Made by a program: the position numbers and the translations under genes. Shown piece by piece: positions 12,103 to 21,130 of a DNA stretch of 64,000 bases. Under the pieces are notes generated by a model. It saw only the letters and a program-made list of their open reading frames with translations. It was not told where the DNA came from and did no database searches. Location of the stretch: NCBI RefSeq assembly GCF_001425945.1, contig NZ_LMEB01000009.1:124001-188000 (forward strand), written 5' to 3'. Every line of letters begins with the position of its first letter. Position 1 is the first letter of the stretch. Source of the DNA: Brevundimonas sp. Root1279. Lineage in GTDB: Bacteria > Pseudomonadota > Alphaproteobacteria > Caulobacterales > Caulobacteraceae.

Positions 12103-12642
12103 ATGAAATACCTGCTTGTCCTGGCCGCCACCGCGGCCGCGCTGTCCGTCACCGCGCCCGCCATGGCGCAGGAGGCCCCTCGGGCGGTCCCGGTCGTCGC
12201 CCAGGACGCCGATCGCGCCGAGCGGGAGGCGCTTGTCCGTCGCTATCTGACGGCCATTCAGATGGATAAGCTTATGAATGGGATGATGGAGTCCATGATG
12301 GGCTCGATGCTCGAGGATTCCGAAATCCCGGAGGAGAAGCGCGAACTGGTTCGTGACGCCGCTCTCGCGGCCTTCGCCAATGTCATGCCTCAAATGAACG
12401 ACGCCATGATCGACATGTACGCCGAGGCCTTCACCCGCGACGAGCTGCAGCAACTGGTCGCCTTTTATGAGAGCCCCGTCGGCCGTTCGATGATGTCCAA
12501 GACCGTCATGCTGACCCGTCAATCGGGCGAGCTCTACGAGAGTTTCGGGGCAGCCATGGAGGAGGAGATGATGAAGCAGCTCTGCTTGCGCATGGATTGC
12601 TCCGCCCTGACGGACGACGTCGCGCCGACCGCCAAGCGCTAG
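12103..12642 (+). CDS. DUF2059 domain secreted protein
   Basis: 179 residues with a signal peptide (MKYLLVLAATAAALSVTAPAMA). The helical C-terminal half carries the DUF2059 signature (DMYAEAFTRDELQQLVAFYESPVGRSMMSK). Function of the family is unknown. Two cysteines near the C-terminus (QLCLRMDC) could form a disulfide. It ends by overlapping the convergent GH5 gene by 4 bases. Confidence 0.82.
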   Translation: MKYLLVLAATAAALSVTAPAMAQEAPRAVPVVAQDADRAEREALVRRYLTAIQMDKLMNGMMESMMGSMLEDSEIPEEKRELVRDAALAAFANVMPQMNDAMIDMYAEAFTRDELQQLVAFYESPVGRSMMSKTVMLTRQSGELYESFGAAMEEEMMKQLCLRMDCSALTDDVAPTAKR

Positions 12643-13955
12643 ACCCCCGCCAGCGCTCCGGCACGGTCGCGGAAGATCGCCCGGGTCGAGGCGTCCTGGT
12701 CGAAGACGCCGTACCAGCCCTGCGGCTCGTGCGGCGGGTCGCCGAGGAAGGCCGTGTCGCCCGGCTTGAAGCGGGCGTCGGCATGCGCCGCCCGCCCTTC
12801 GCCGTTCCAGGCCCAGAAGTTCGAGCCGACCAGCGGCCCGCCGGCGCGGGCGTCGGCCAGGACGGCGTCGTGGACCATCTCGTAGAACTGGTCCCGCATC
12901 GTCGTCGGCACGTCGAGGGCGTAGAGGTCGCCGTCGCGCGGATAGCCGAACTCCTCCAGGACCAGCGGCTTGCCGGCCTGTTTCGCCAGGGCGACGTGCT
13001 GGGCGATGTATTCAGCCGACAGGGTCATCGAGCGGGCGTGCGAGCCGGCCATGTCCTTGCGGTCCAGCCAGCCCCAGTTGCCCGGCCACAGGTGGGCGGT
13101 GGTGTAGTCGATGGACTCGTCGGCCTGGGATGACAGCACCAGCGCCGGCCGCTCCATCGAGCCCTTCAGGCCTTCCCCGCCGGTGGAGACCAACTGCTTG
13201 GGCGCGATCGACTTGATCAGCCGCGCCGTGCCCGAGATCCAGTCGTGGAAGGCGGGCAGGGTCTGGTCGGTGACGGCGTCGGTGCCGCCGGGCCGCGGCT
13301 CGTTGGCCAGCTGCCAGGCCATGATGGTCGGGTCGTCTGCGTAGCGCACGCCGGTGACGCTGTTGGTCCGGCCGACGATGCGGCGGACGTGGTCGTGATA
13401 GAGACCGACGGCCTCCTGGCTGCGATAGAAGCCGGCGACGAAGTCGGGGAACTCCGGCCACGGGTGGGCCGGGTCGTTCATGTCGATGTACCGCCCCCCG
13501 TTGGTCCACAGCAGGTAGGTGGCCATGCCGCCCGACCACTCCCAGAAATTGGTCAGGTACAGCACGGTCTTCAGGCCGCGCTTGCCGATCTCGGCCACCG
13601 CATGATCCAGCCCGGTCAGTAGGGCTTCGTCATAGGCCCCCTCGCCATTGTGGAAGGCGGGACGGACCGAGTTCTTCAGCGGCGAATGCTCGGCCGAGGC
13701 GGCGACGCGCAAATTGGTGACGCCGTCGGCCGCCAGGGCGTCGAGCTCGCGTCCCAGCCGCGCGCGGTCGATCCACGCCGCGTACCACATGTTGGCCCCG
13801 ACGAAGCGGTAGGGCTTGCCGTCGAGGGTCAGGGCTGTGCCGTCGCGGCGGACGAAGCTGGTCGACGCCGGCCGGGCCTTGGCGGATCCGCAGCCGGTCA
13901 GCGCGAGGGCGGAGGCGGCGAGAGACGCGCCCATAATGGTGCGGCGGTTGATCAT
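12639..13955 (-). CDS. Glycoside hydrolase family 5 (endo-beta-mannanase-like), lipoprotein or Tat signal
   Basis: 438 residues. The N-terminus has twin arginines (NRRTIMGASLAASALALTGC) ending in a Cys, fitting a lipoprotein or Tat signal. The body is a GH5 TIM barrel: the acid/base Glu in WQLANEPR and the nucleophile Glu in LVLEEFGYPRDG. The opening (FVRRDGTALTLDGKPYRFVGANMWYAAW) is typical of GH5_7 mannanases, so cleavage of beta-mannan is the likely activity. No transporter or other glycan-degrading gene adjoins it. Confidence 0.86.
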   Translation of the reverse strand: MINRRTIMGASLAASALALTGCGSAKARPASTSFVRRDGTALTLDGKPYRFVGANMWYAAWIDRARLGRELDALAADGVTNLRVAASAEHSPLKNSVRPAFHNGEGAYDEALLTGLDHAVAEIGKRGLKTVLYLTNFWEWSGGMATYLLWTNGGRYIDMNDPAHPWPEFPDFVAGFYRSQEAVGLYHDHVRRIVGRTNSVTGVRYADDPTIMAWQLANEPRPGGTDAVTDQTLPAFHDWISGTARLIKSIAPKQLVSTGGEGLKGSMERPALVLSSQADESIDYTTAHLWPGNWGWLDRKDMAGSHARSMTLSAEYIAQHVALAKQAGKPLVLEEFGYPRDGDLYALDVPTTMRDQFYEMVHDAVLADARAGGPLVGSNFWAWNGEGRAAHADARFKPGDTAFLGDPPHEPQGWYGVFDQDASTRAIFRDRAGALAGV

Positions 13956-14058
13956 GGCGAGGCTCCCGACGAATTACCGTGACGCTGTTGTCGCCGGGAA
14001 TGCGCCGGTCGGCCAGCGGGGAGGGCGATCACGAATTACGACGGGCGGCGTTGGGACG

Positions 14059-14334
14059 TCATCGATCCTGTCGGCTGTGCAGGATGCGGCCGATCACCAG
14101 TCGGTCCGCCTCAACCTTGTAGATCACATGGAACCCGTCTCGCCCGAACCGGATCGCCAACACGCGTTCGTCTGCATTGATCGCTCGCCCCATCAGTGGG
14201 AACACAGCCAGCGCCTTCAGGCGGGTTCGGATGGCGGCTTCAGCGTGACGGGCTGCTGAAGGTGAAAGCCCGGCCAGCCAGTCAATCTGGGCGATCAGGT
14301 CCAGGTTCGCCTTCCGGCTCAGGACGACCCTCAA
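14059..14334 (-). CDS. ParE/RelE-superfamily toxin
   Basis: 91 residues from a TTG start at 14334 that overlaps the antitoxin stop (TTGA); no ATG or GTG is available at a sensible place. The fold pattern matches ParE/RelE toxins: two N-terminal helices (DLIAQIDWLAGLSPSAARHAEAAIRTRL), then FPLMGR, then beta strands (VLAIRFGRDGFHVIYKVEADRLVIGRILHSRQDR) with the HSRQDR ending common in ParE-type toxins. ParE members poison gyrase, RelE members cut mRNA; the HSRQDR end favours ParE. Confidence 0.82.
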   Translation of the reverse strand: MRVVLSRKANLDLIAQIDWLAGLSPSAARHAEAAIRTRLKALAVFPLMGRAINADERVLAIRFGRDGFHVIYKVEADRLVIGRILHSRQDR

Positions 14335-14657
14335 TCGGCCGAGGTCCTCGATCGGCCCTTCAGCTTGTCGCTGAAGCCGTCCAGCGCCTCGTCCAGGTCC
14401 ACGAAGGGCCCTTCGTAGTCGTCGGCCGTCGTGGTCGGGTCGGATTCCGCTGCGCTTTCGTTCGCCGTCGTCCACGCCCGGGTCGACTCACCGACGCCCG
14501 TAGCGACGCCTCCCGACCTGCAAAGGTCGCCGTCGGCGAGGATCCATGACTCCAGCGCTGTCGCGGCCAACTGCTCAGGCGTGACGCCGATCCGACGAGC
14601 GGCCTCCGTCAGCTTGCTCAGCGCATAGCTATCCAGTTTTACGGTGAGGGTCGCCAT
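14331..14657 (-). CDS. Ribbon-helix-helix antitoxin partner of the ParE-type toxin
   Basis: 108 residues. The N-terminus (MATLTVKLDSYALSKLTEAARRIGVTPEQLA) is a ribbon-helix-helix DNA-binding domain; the acidic C-terminal tail (ADDYEGPFVDLDEALDGF) is the probable toxin-binding segment. The TTGA overlap with the toxin gives the usual antitoxin-first order and coupled translation. About 80 bp upstream separate it from the helicase gene and hold an inverted repeat. Confidence 0.78.
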   Translation of the reverse strand: MATLTVKLDSYALSKLTEAARRIGVTPEQLAATALESWILADGDLCRSGGVATGVGESTRAWTTANESAAESDPTTTADDYEGPFVDLDEALDGFSDKLKGRSRTSAD

Positions 14658-14713
14658 GGCCGGAAGTGTCGCACAGCCTCCAGGAGGGGGCCAGCGACAG
14701 CAATCCCAGGTTA

Positions 14714-14734
14714 GTTGAACGGCGACAGTTCAAC
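14714..14734. promoter_or_regulatory. Inverted repeat between helicase gene and toxin-antitoxin operon
   Basis: GTTGAAC (14714-14720) and GTTCAAC (14728-14734) are perfect 7-bp arms around a 7-base centre, 57 bp upstream of the antitoxin start and 5 bp beyond the helicase stop. With no T-run it is more likely an operator bound by the antitoxin than a terminator, though a weak terminator for the helicase remains possible. Confidence 0.4.
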
Positions 14735-14738
14735 CTGA

Positions 14739-17075
14739 TCACGCCTTCTCCACAAACGTGTCGATGACCTTCTTCTCGCCCGCCTTCTCGAAATCCACGA
14801 CCAGCTTGTTGCCCTCGATCGTGCGCACCGCGCCGTAGCCGAACTTCTGGTGGAAGACGCGGTCGCAGCGCTTCCAGCCGGAGCCGGCCTTGGGGTCGGC
14901 GGTGGCGACCAAGCGGCCGTCGCCCTCGATGAGGGTGTGGCGGGCCGGGCGGGCGGCCGGGGCCTTGGCGGCGGTGAAGGACTGGGCGCGCTTCCAGCCG
15001 GGCGAGGAATAGCCCGAGCCGAAGGTCGGCGTGTCGTCCCAGCGGCTCTTGGCCTCCTTCATGCCGGCGGAGGCGCCATAATAGCCCGTGTCGCTCTCGG
15101 CCTCGACGTGGTCGATCGGCAGTTCGTCGACGAAGCGGCTCGGCAGCTGCGAGGTCCAGCGGCCGTAGACCAGACGGTTGGCGGCGAAGCTGATGCGCAC
15201 GTCCTGCTTGCCCCGGGTGACGCCGACGTAGGCCAGGCGGCGTTCCTCCTCGAGGCCCTTCTCGCCCTTCTCGTCGATGCTGCGCTGGCTGGGGAAGACG
15301 CCTTCCTCCCAGCCGGGCAGGAAGACCAACGGGAACTCCAGCCCCTTGGCCCCGTGCAGGGTCATGATCTGCACCGAGTCCGCGCTGTCGCCGCGGTCCA
15401 GGTCCATGACCAGGGACACGTGCTCCAGATAGGCGGGCAGGGTGTCGAACTGCTGCATCGACTGGGTCAGCTCTTTCAGGTTGTCGAGCCGCGTCTGGCC
15501 GGAGGCGCGGTCGGCCTTCTGCATGTCGGTGTAGCCGCTCTCCTCGAGGACGGTCTCGGTCAGCTCCCAGTGGGTGGTGTCCTGGGCCCGCAGGCGCCAG
15601 CGGTCGATGTCGCGCACGAAATTGGCCAGGGCGGTGCGGGTCCGGGCCTGCAGCTCGTCCGAAGCGATCAGGTCGCGGACCGCCGCCATGGCCGAGCGCT
15701 CAGACAGGCGGGCGATCTGGAGGATGCGCTGCACGCTGGTGTCGCCGATCCCGCGCTTGGGCACGTTGACGATCCGCTCGAAGGCCAGGTCGTCGTCCTC
15801 CGAGAGGATCAGCCGCAGATAGGCGTGGGCGTCGCGGATCTCGGCGCGTTCGAAGAAGCGCGGGCCGCCGATGACCGTGTAGGGCACCGCCAGCATCAGG
15901 AAGCGCTCTTCGAAGGCGCGCATCTGGAACGAGGCGCGCACCAGCACGGCCATGTCCTTGTAGGCCACGCCCTGGCGGCGGGCGGTCTCGATCTCGTCGG
16001 CGATCAGCCGGGCCTCGGCCTCGCCGTCCCAGACGCCGCGGACGCGGACCTTGTCGCCGGTCGTCGCCTCGGTCCACAGCGTCTTGCCCAGCCGCCCCTT
16101 GTTGGCGGCGATCAGGCCCGAGGCGGCGCCCAGGATGTGGTGCGTCGAGCGGTAGTTCCGCTCCAGCCGGATCACCTTGGCGCCCGGGAAGTCGCGCTCG
16201 AACCGCAGGATGTTGTCCACCTCGGCCCCGCGCCAGCCGTAGATCGACTGGTCGTCGTCGCCGACGCAGCAGACGTTGCCGGTCGAGGAGGTCAGCAGGC
16301 GCAGCCACAGGTACTGGGCGACGTTGGTGTCCTGATACTCATCGACCAGGATGTAGCGAAAGCGACGGCGATATTCCTCAGCGATATCCGCGTGTTTTGA
16401 CAGGATGGTGAGGTTGTGCAGCAGCAGGTCGCCGAAGTCGCAGGCGTTCAGGCTGACCAGTCGCGCCTGATAGGCGGCGTACAGGGTCTGGCCCTTGCCG
16501 TTGGCGAAATCCTCGGTGGAGGGCAGCTTCTCCGGCGTCCAGCCGCGGTTCTTCCAGTGATCGATCAGGCCGCTCAGCGAGCGCGGCGTCCACCGCTTGG
16601 TGTCGAGGTTGGCGGCCTCCAGCAGCTGTTTGCAGACCCGCTCCTGGTCGTCGGTGTCCAGGATGGTGAAGGTCGACTTGAGGCCCACCAACTCGGCGTG
16701 GCGGCGCAGGATCTGGGCGGCGACCGAGTGGAAGGTGCCCAGCCAGCGAAGGCCCTCGGCCGACGGACCGATCAGGTGGGTGATCCGCTCGCGCATCTCG
16801 CGCGCGGCCTTGTTGGTGAAGGTGACCGCCAGCAGTTCCCACGGCCGGGCCCGCCCGGTGGCGAGGATGTGCGCCAGTCGGGTGGTCAGCACCCGCGTCT
16901 TGCCGGTGCCCGCGCCGGCCAGCACCAGCACCGGTCCCTCGGTGGTCTCCACGGCGTCGCGCTGCTCCGGGTTCAGGCCGGAGAGGTAGTCGGGGATTTC
17001 GGCGGGCAGGCCGCCCGGGCCGCGCGAGCGGGCGAGGTCGGAGATACGCGGGGCAGGGGCTTCGGGGAGACTCAT
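14739..17075 (-). CDS. uvrD: UvrD/PcrA-type superfamily 1 DNA helicase
   Basis: 778 residues, a 3'-5' helicase for nucleotide-excision and mismatch repair or for removing RecA filaments. Motifs run in order: LNPEQRDAV (Q motif), LAGAGTGKTRVLTTR (Walker A), ILVDEYQDTN (Walker B), GDDDQSIYGWRGA (motif III), and LMTLHGAKGLEF-like motif V/VI text with YVGVTRGK. The C-terminal 45 residues (RVFHQKFGYGAVRTIEGNKLVVDFEKAG) form the Tudor-like domain that contacts RNA polymerase in PcrA/UvrD. Confidence 0.92.
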   Translation of the reverse strand: MSLPEAPAPRISDLARSRGPGGLPAEIPDYLSGLNPEQRDAVETTEGPVLVLAGAGTGKTRVLTTRLAHILATGRARPWELLAVTFTNKAAREMRERITHLIGPSAEGLRWLGTFHSVAAQILRRHAELVGLKSTFTILDTDDQERVCKQLLEAANLDTKRWTPRSLSGLIDHWKNRGWTPEKLPSTEDFANGKGQTLYAAYQARLVSLNACDFGDLLLHNLTILSKHADIAEEYRRRFRYILVDEYQDTNVAQYLWLRLLTSSTGNVCCVGDDDQSIYGWRGAEVDNILRFERDFPGAKVIRLERNYRSTHHILGAASGLIAANKGRLGKTLWTEATTGDKVRVRGVWDGEAEARLIADEIETARRQGVAYKDMAVLVRASFQMRAFEERFLMLAVPYTVIGGPRFFERAEIRDAHAYLRLILSEDDDLAFERIVNVPKRGIGDTSVQRILQIARLSERSAMAAVRDLIASDELQARTRTALANFVRDIDRWRLRAQDTTHWELTETVLEESGYTDMQKADRASGQTRLDNLKELTQSMQQFDTLPAYLEHVSLVMDLDRGDSADSVQIMTLHGAKGLEFPLVFLPGWEEGVFPSQRSIDEKGEKGLEEERRLAYVGVTRGKQDVRISFAANRLVYGRWTSQLPSRFVDELPIDHVEAESDTGYYGASAGMKEAKSRWDDTPTFGSGYSSPGWKRAQSFTAAKAPAARPARHTLIEGDGRLVATADPKAGSGWKRCDRVFHQKFGYGAVRTIEGNKLVVDFEKAGEKKVIDTFVEKA

Positions 17076-17194
17076 CGGGAGAACATAAGGGGCACGGAGG
17101 CGTCTGTCAGCGCCCGCGTGCGGCCGGCAGGCCCGGGAACCGCCAAGCCTGAGGCTCGTTTCCGTCGCCGACAGGGATCTGGAAGGGACTGCTT

Positions 17195-17395
17195 ATGGCT
17201 GACAACATCAACAACAACCCGAGTAGCGGCGGCAACACCGGGCTGGCCTTCATCGTCGGCGCGGTCGTCGTGGTGCTGGCCGTCATCGCCTACTTCGTCT
17301 TCGTCCGGGGCGGCGCGCCCGAGACCAAGAAGGTCGAGGTCGATGTGAAACTGCCGGAAGTCTCGGCTCCGCAGGTCCCGGGCACGGGGAACTGA
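17195..17395 (+). CDS. Small single-pass membrane protein
   Basis: 66 residues. A short polar Asn-rich head (MADNINNNPSSGGN), one strongly hydrophobic segment (about 16-37), then a charged tail KKVEVDVKLPEV ending in Pro. No family known to me. It is followed 2 bases later by a longer protein of the same layout, suggesting an ancient tandem duplication and co-expression. Confidence 0.72.
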   Translation: MADNINNNPSSGGNTGLAFIVGAVVVVLAVIAYFVFVRGGAPETKKVEVDVKLPEVSAPQVPGTGN

Positions 17396-17397
17396 GC

Positions 17398-17715
17398 ATG
17401 ACCGATCCGAACGTTCCCCCGCCCGAGCGGCCCGAGGTCGTGCACAACACGACGATCAACAACCCGCCGCCTCAGCGCGGCGGCGGCGGCAGCGTCATGG
17501 CCTTGCTGGTCGGCGGCGTCATCGTGGTGCTGATCATCATCGGCTTCGTGCTGTTCTCCAACGGCGGCGGCCTGGACCGCGACACGAAGGTCGACGTCGA
17601 CGTCGACCTGCCGCGACCGGAACTGCCCAAGGCGCCGGACCTGCCGGACCTGCCGACGCCGCCGCCGGTCGAGCCGCCGACGGTGCCGCAGCCTTCGCCG
17701 GCTCCGGCGAACTAG
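17398..17715 (+). CDS. Single-pass membrane protein with proline-rich tail
   Basis: 105 residues: polar Pro/Asn head, Gly run, one membrane segment (about 34-54), the acidic/basic strip DTKVDVDVDLPRPELPKAP, then a Pro-rich C-terminal tail. The KVDVDVDLP strip mirrors KVEVDVKLP in the preceding 66-residue protein. Probably envelope-located with the tail crossing the periplasm; function unknown. It converges on the SIMPL gene with 3 bases between stops. Confidence 0.72.
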   Translation: MTDPNVPPPERPEVVHNTTINNPPPQRGGGGSVMALLVGGVIVVLIIIGFVLFSNGGGLDRDTKVDVDVDLPRPELPKAPDLPDLPTPPPVEPPTVPQPSPAPAN

Positions 17716-17718
17716 CGA

Positions 17719-18435
17719 TCAGCGTAGCCGGTAGCTGATGGTGGTCACGACCCGGACCTTCTTGTCCGGGGACTGGCTCTCGTCGCCGGTCTGGTCGCGC
17801 GGCAGGATCTCGAAATAACCCTGCGAGGCTTCACGGATCGAGCCGACCGCCGTGCCCGAGTCCTTGGCGAACTGCTCCGCCCCGGTGCGGGCGGAGGCGG
17901 TCGCCTCGGCGATCATCGCCGGCCGCACGTCGTTGAGCTTGGTGAAGACATAGCTGGGGCCCGTGTAGTCCTGCAGCAGTACGCCCTGGCGGACCAGATC
18001 GTTCATCGCCCGCGAGGTCGCCTGCACCCGGTCGACGTCATTGGTGCGCACGATCACCGTCTGGGAGAGGATGAAGCGCGGTCGCCCGTCGGCGGCCCCG
18101 TAGGCCTGGGCCTGGGTGTCGCTGACCTCTAGCCGGCCCAGGGTGACGGCCGCATCCGGATAGCCCTGCTGGGCCAGGAAGCGGCGCACGATGGCCAGGT
18201 CGTTGTCGATCCGCGCCTGTACGTCCGACAGCACCTCGCCCGAGACGGTGAAGCGCAGCGGCAGGATGGCCAGGTCGGCCTTCACGTCACGCTCTGCCAG
18301 GCCGCGTACGCTGACGGAGCGGTCGCCGACGCGGGCGTTGACCACGCCCTGTCCGATGAACCAGCCGCCGCCGATCAGGCCGAGCGCCAACAGACCGCCG
18401 AAGACGGCGGCCGGGATCAGTTTCTCGTTGTTCAT
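17719..18435 (-). CDS. SIMPL domain (DUF541) periplasmic protein
   Basis: 238 residues from the ATG at 18435. An N-terminal membrane anchor or signal (EKLIPAAVFGGLLALGLIGGGWFIG) precedes a SIMPL domain (VSVRGLAERDVKADLAILPLRFTV, then VVTTISYRLR at the end). SIMPL proteins form periplasmic oligomers of uncertain function, linked to oxidative stress in E. coli (YggE). Confidence 0.85.
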   Translation of the reverse strand: MNNEKLIPAAVFGGLLALGLIGGGWFIGQGVVNARVGDRSVSVRGLAERDVKADLAILPLRFTVSGEVLSDVQARIDNDLAIVRRFLAQQGYPDAAVTLGRLEVSDTQAQAYGAADGRPRFILSQTVIVRTNDVDRVQATSRAMNDLVRQGVLLQDYTGPSYVFTKLNDVRPAMIAEATASARTGAEQFAKDSGTAVGSIREASQGYFEILPRDQTGDESQSPDKKVRVVTTISYRLR

Positions 18436-18488
18436 GTGAGAGGTCTCCGAGACGGAGAATGCGCCAACGGCAGCGCCTGTCAATCGGC

Positions 18489-18722
18489 CTATCCGTGTTC
18501 GGCGAAGCTTCGGTCGCCGCCTGCCCAGGCCAGCGCGAGCAGCCGGCAGGCGGAAGCCAGGGGCGTGCGCCCCCGGCGCTCGTCGATCCGCTTCATCAGC
18601 CCGGCGTTGGTCAGCTGCAACTCGTCGGAGATCCGGTCCAGGACGACCCAGAACGCCGGCTCCAGCGCCACCGAGGTGGCGTGGCCCGACAGGGACACCG
18701 AACGCTTGACGAGACTGCTCAC
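18489..18722 (-). CDS. RHH_4-type ribbon-helix-helix protein
   Basis: 77 residues from a GTG at 18722; upstream codons in the same frame look non-coding. The text (VKRSVSLSGHATSVALEPAFW..LDRISDE, then NAGLMKRIDERR and ASACRLLALAW) is the alphaproteobacterial ribbon-helix-helix family found near sspB, fumC and DUF4169 genes. It lies 10 bp behind the YbaY-like gene on the same strand. A regulatory role is assumed from the fold; the target is unknown. Confidence 0.8.
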   Translation of the reverse strand: MSSLVKRSVSLSGHATSVALEPAFWVVLDRISDELQLTNAGLMKRIDERRGRTPLASACRLLALAWAGGDRSFAEHG

Positions 18723-18732
18723 GCGGGGCGGC

Positions 18733-19146
18733 TCATCGGGCGGCGACCAGCATGATCTCGGCCCGGTCGGGCGCGCCGCGGGTGAGCACGGAATGGCGCG
18801 TGTCGGTGGTGAAGCGCAGGGCGCCGCCAGGCTCGCGGATCTCGGCCCGGACGGCGTACTCAAGGCGGGGATCGATCCGGTTGGTCGGGACGTCGACGGT
18901 CAGTTCATAGGGCGGGCCGCGCTCGCCCGTCGTCATGCTCGCCTCTCCGACCACGACGGCAGGGGCGTCGGCGCGGCTCACATCCTCCACTCGCACAGAA
19001 ACGACATGGCCGGGCGGCAGCATGATGCGCTCGCGATAGCTGACGCTGACGTGGACCTGGGTGGTGTCGACCGCGGGTCCCGGCGTCGGCGCGCAGGCGG
19101 CCGCCAGCACAAGGGCGAGGGGAAGGGCGAAGATGGCGCGGCGCAT
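18733..19146 (-). CDS. YbaY/YscW-type lipoprotein
   Basis: 137 residues. Lipobox LAAAC after a short hydrophobic signal, then a beta-rich domain (VHVSVSYRERIMLPPGHVVSVRVEDVSRADAPAVVVG) matching the YbaY/YscW lipoprotein family, whose best-known member pilots a type III secretin. No type III genes are nearby, so a general envelope role is likelier. It is probably co-transcribed with the RHH gene downstream. Confidence 0.8.
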   Translation of the reverse strand: MRRAIFALPLALVLAAACAPTPGPAVDTTQVHVSVSYRERIMLPPGHVVSVRVEDVSRADAPAVVVGEASMTTGERGPPYELTVDVPTNRIDPRLEYAVRAEIREPGGALRFTTDTRHSVLTRGAPDRAEIMLVAAR

Positions 19147-19344
19147 GGCTTCCTCGACGTTGAGCGAGCTTTAGCAGAACGCGCCGTCGAAGCATAAGGC
19201 TGCGCCTCGCGTGGGCGTTATGGCGTACTACTCGCAACGGTGGCGGCATGTTCCCGAGGGCGGCCTCCGCGCCGTTGAATGATCGGCGTTCACCTGGAGC
19301 GGCCTTCAGGCTATGTTGACCGGGCTGCCGACAGGATGGCCTTC

Positions 19345-20097
19345 ATGACCGCCGCCGACTTCGACGAGTTCGACCGCCTGCGCCCGCAGAAGCTGGAGCC
19401 GATGAAGGCGTTCAGGGCCTTCCGTCGACTGGTCCGCGACAAGGAAGACACCGCCCAGGTGTTCGAGATCATGCGGGCGCTCAGCGGTCGTTCCATTCGG
19501 CGCGGCTACTACCGCATGCTCGACACCATGGAGGGCGGCCGCCAGGCCTTCCTGCGCACCGAGCTGGCCCACAAGCTGGACGATCCGGTCTGGCTGGCGC
19601 GGTTCAAGCCGGGCACCGTCGGGGCGGTCTACCGCGAGTTCCGCGAGGCGCGCGGCTTCACCGCCGAGGGGCTGGCTGACGAAGCGCGCAAGGTCGCGCC
19701 GATGACCGACGCCCAGCATCCTGTCATCTGGTATTCGCGCCGCATCCGCGACATCCACGACGTCTGGCACGTGCTGACCGGTTACGGCACCGATGCGCTG
19801 GGCGAGGCCTGCGTGGTCGCCTTCTCCTACGCCCAGACCCGCAACCTCGGCTTCGCCTTCATCGGCTGGGGCGCTGCCCGCGAGATCCAGCGCGAGGACC
19901 CGGCCGTGCCGGCCCGCCGCGCCGTCTGGCAGGCCTGGCGCAACGGCCGCGCCGCCCGCTGGCTGCCGGGGCTCGACTATGAGGCCCTGTTCGCCGAGCC
20001 GCTGGAGACCGCCCGCGCCCGCCTGCGGATCCGTCCGGCGACCGTCTATGAGGCGGTGCCCGAGGCGCGTCGCGCGGCCCTGAAGCTGCGGGCCTGA
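19345..20097 (+). CDS. Coq4 family ubiquinone biosynthesis protein
   Basis: About 250 residues. The zinc-ligand motif of Coq4 is visible: RDIHDVWHVLTGYGTDALGEACV (HDxxH followed by a Glu). Coq4 organises or takes part in late ubiquinone synthesis; recent work links it to C1 decarboxylation and hydroxylation of the ring. The Met at 19345 follows CAGGA with good spacing; earlier starts at 19336 and 19279 are possible. Confidence 0.85.
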   Translation: MTAADFDEFDRLRPQKLEPMKAFRAFRRLVRDKEDTAQVFEIMRALSGRSIRRGYYRMLDTMEGGRQAFLRTELAHKLDDPVWLARFKPGTVGAVYREFREARGFTAEGLADEARKVAPMTDAQHPVIWYSRRIRDIHDVWHVLTGYGTDALGEACVVAFSYAQTRNLGFAFIGWGAAREIQREDPAVPARRAVWQAWRNGRAARWLPGLDYEALFAEPLETARARLRIRPATVYEAVPEARRAALKLRA

Positions 20098-20188
20098 TCG
20101 GCGCGTCTCGGACGCCATAAGCGGTCCTTATGCCGCCCGACCCATTCCTCGGCTTGCGCCCATGCGCGGCCTCCTCCACTTGGCGAGT

Positions 20189-21130
20189 ATGACCGCGCCC
20201 ACCGACACCGTCGCCACGACCCCCGCCGGCCTGCGCCGCGCGACCCTGCTGGCGATCGGCGGGGTGGTGGTCTGCGCCCTGATCTGGGGCACCACCTGGT
20301 ACGCCATCACCTGGCAGCTCGGGACGGTCGATCCGATTGTCTCGGTGGTCTGGCGCTTCGGCCTAGCCGCCCTGGTGCTGTTCGCCGGCTGCCTGATCGC
20401 CCGTCAGCCCGTGCGGCTGAACAAGGCCCAGCACCTGGCCGCGATCGGGCAGGGGGCGTTCGTCTTCGCGCTCAGCTACGCCTTCGTCTACCAGTCCGAG
20501 GAACGGGTCGCCTCGGCCATCGTGGCGGTGATCTTCGCCGCCCTGGCCTTCCTCAACCTGATCCTGTTCCGCGTCGTCGGCGGTCAGAAGGCCGCGCCGG
20601 CCGCCTGGTTCGGGGCCGGTCTCGGCGTCCTGGGCGTCATCGTCCTGTCGGGAAGCGAGATGATCGCCGCCGACATGGGCCGCCACGCCCTGATAGGCAT
20701 CGGCATGGCCGTTGTCGCCGTGATGAGCTCGGCTCTGGGCAATTTCTTCTCATGGCGCGGCCAGCAGGCCGGTTCGCCGGTGCTCGGCTCCACCGCCTGG
20801 GCGATGGCCTACGGCACGGCCATGCTGGCGATCTACGGCTTCGCCACCGGCGTCGAATGGCGCATCGAGATGACGGCCGGCTATCTGATCTCGCTGCTGT
20901 ATCTGGCCGTGTTCGGGTCGGTGGTGGCCTTCGCCGTCTATTTCTGGGTCGCCCGCACCCGCGGCTACGCCCTGGCCAGCTACATCTCGGCCCTGACCCC
21001 GCCGATCGCCATGCTGGTCTCGGTTCTGTTCGAGGGCGCCCGCTTCGGCTGGCCGGCGCTGGCGGGCCTGTTGCTCGTCCTCTCCGGCCAGGCGCTGCTG
21101 ATCCGCGCGCCCAAGGTCTCGGCGGCCTAG
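20189..21130 (+). CDS. EamA (DMT) family transporter
   Basis: 313 residues, ten predicted membrane helices in two EamA repeats: CALIWGTTWYAITWQLG at the start of the first, and STAWAMAYGTAMLAIYGFATG to SYISALTPPIAMLVSVLFEG in the second. Such proteins usually export metabolites or amino acids; the substrate is unknown. The ATG at 20162 is an alternative start. Its stop overlaps the convergent small membrane-protein gene by 4 bases. Confidence 0.85.
   Translation: MTAPTDTVATTPAGLRRATLLAIGGVVVCALIWGTTWYAITWQLGTVDPIVSVVWRFGLAALVLFAGCLIARQPVRLNKAQHLAAIGQGAFVFALSYAFVYQSEERVASAIVAVIFAALAFLNLILFRVVGGQKAAPAAWFGAGLGVLGVIVLSGSEMIAADMGRHALIGIGMAVVAVMSSALGNFFSWRGQQAGSPVLGSTAWAMAYGTAMLAIYGFATGVEWRIEMTAGYLISLLYLAVFGSVVAFAVYFWVARTRGYALASYISALTPPIAMLVSVLFEGARFGWPALAGLLLVLSGQALLIRAPKVSAA

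Noticed and set aside
14850-16400. 516-codon rightward frame
   Set aside because: Antisense shadow of the UvrD-type helicase gene.
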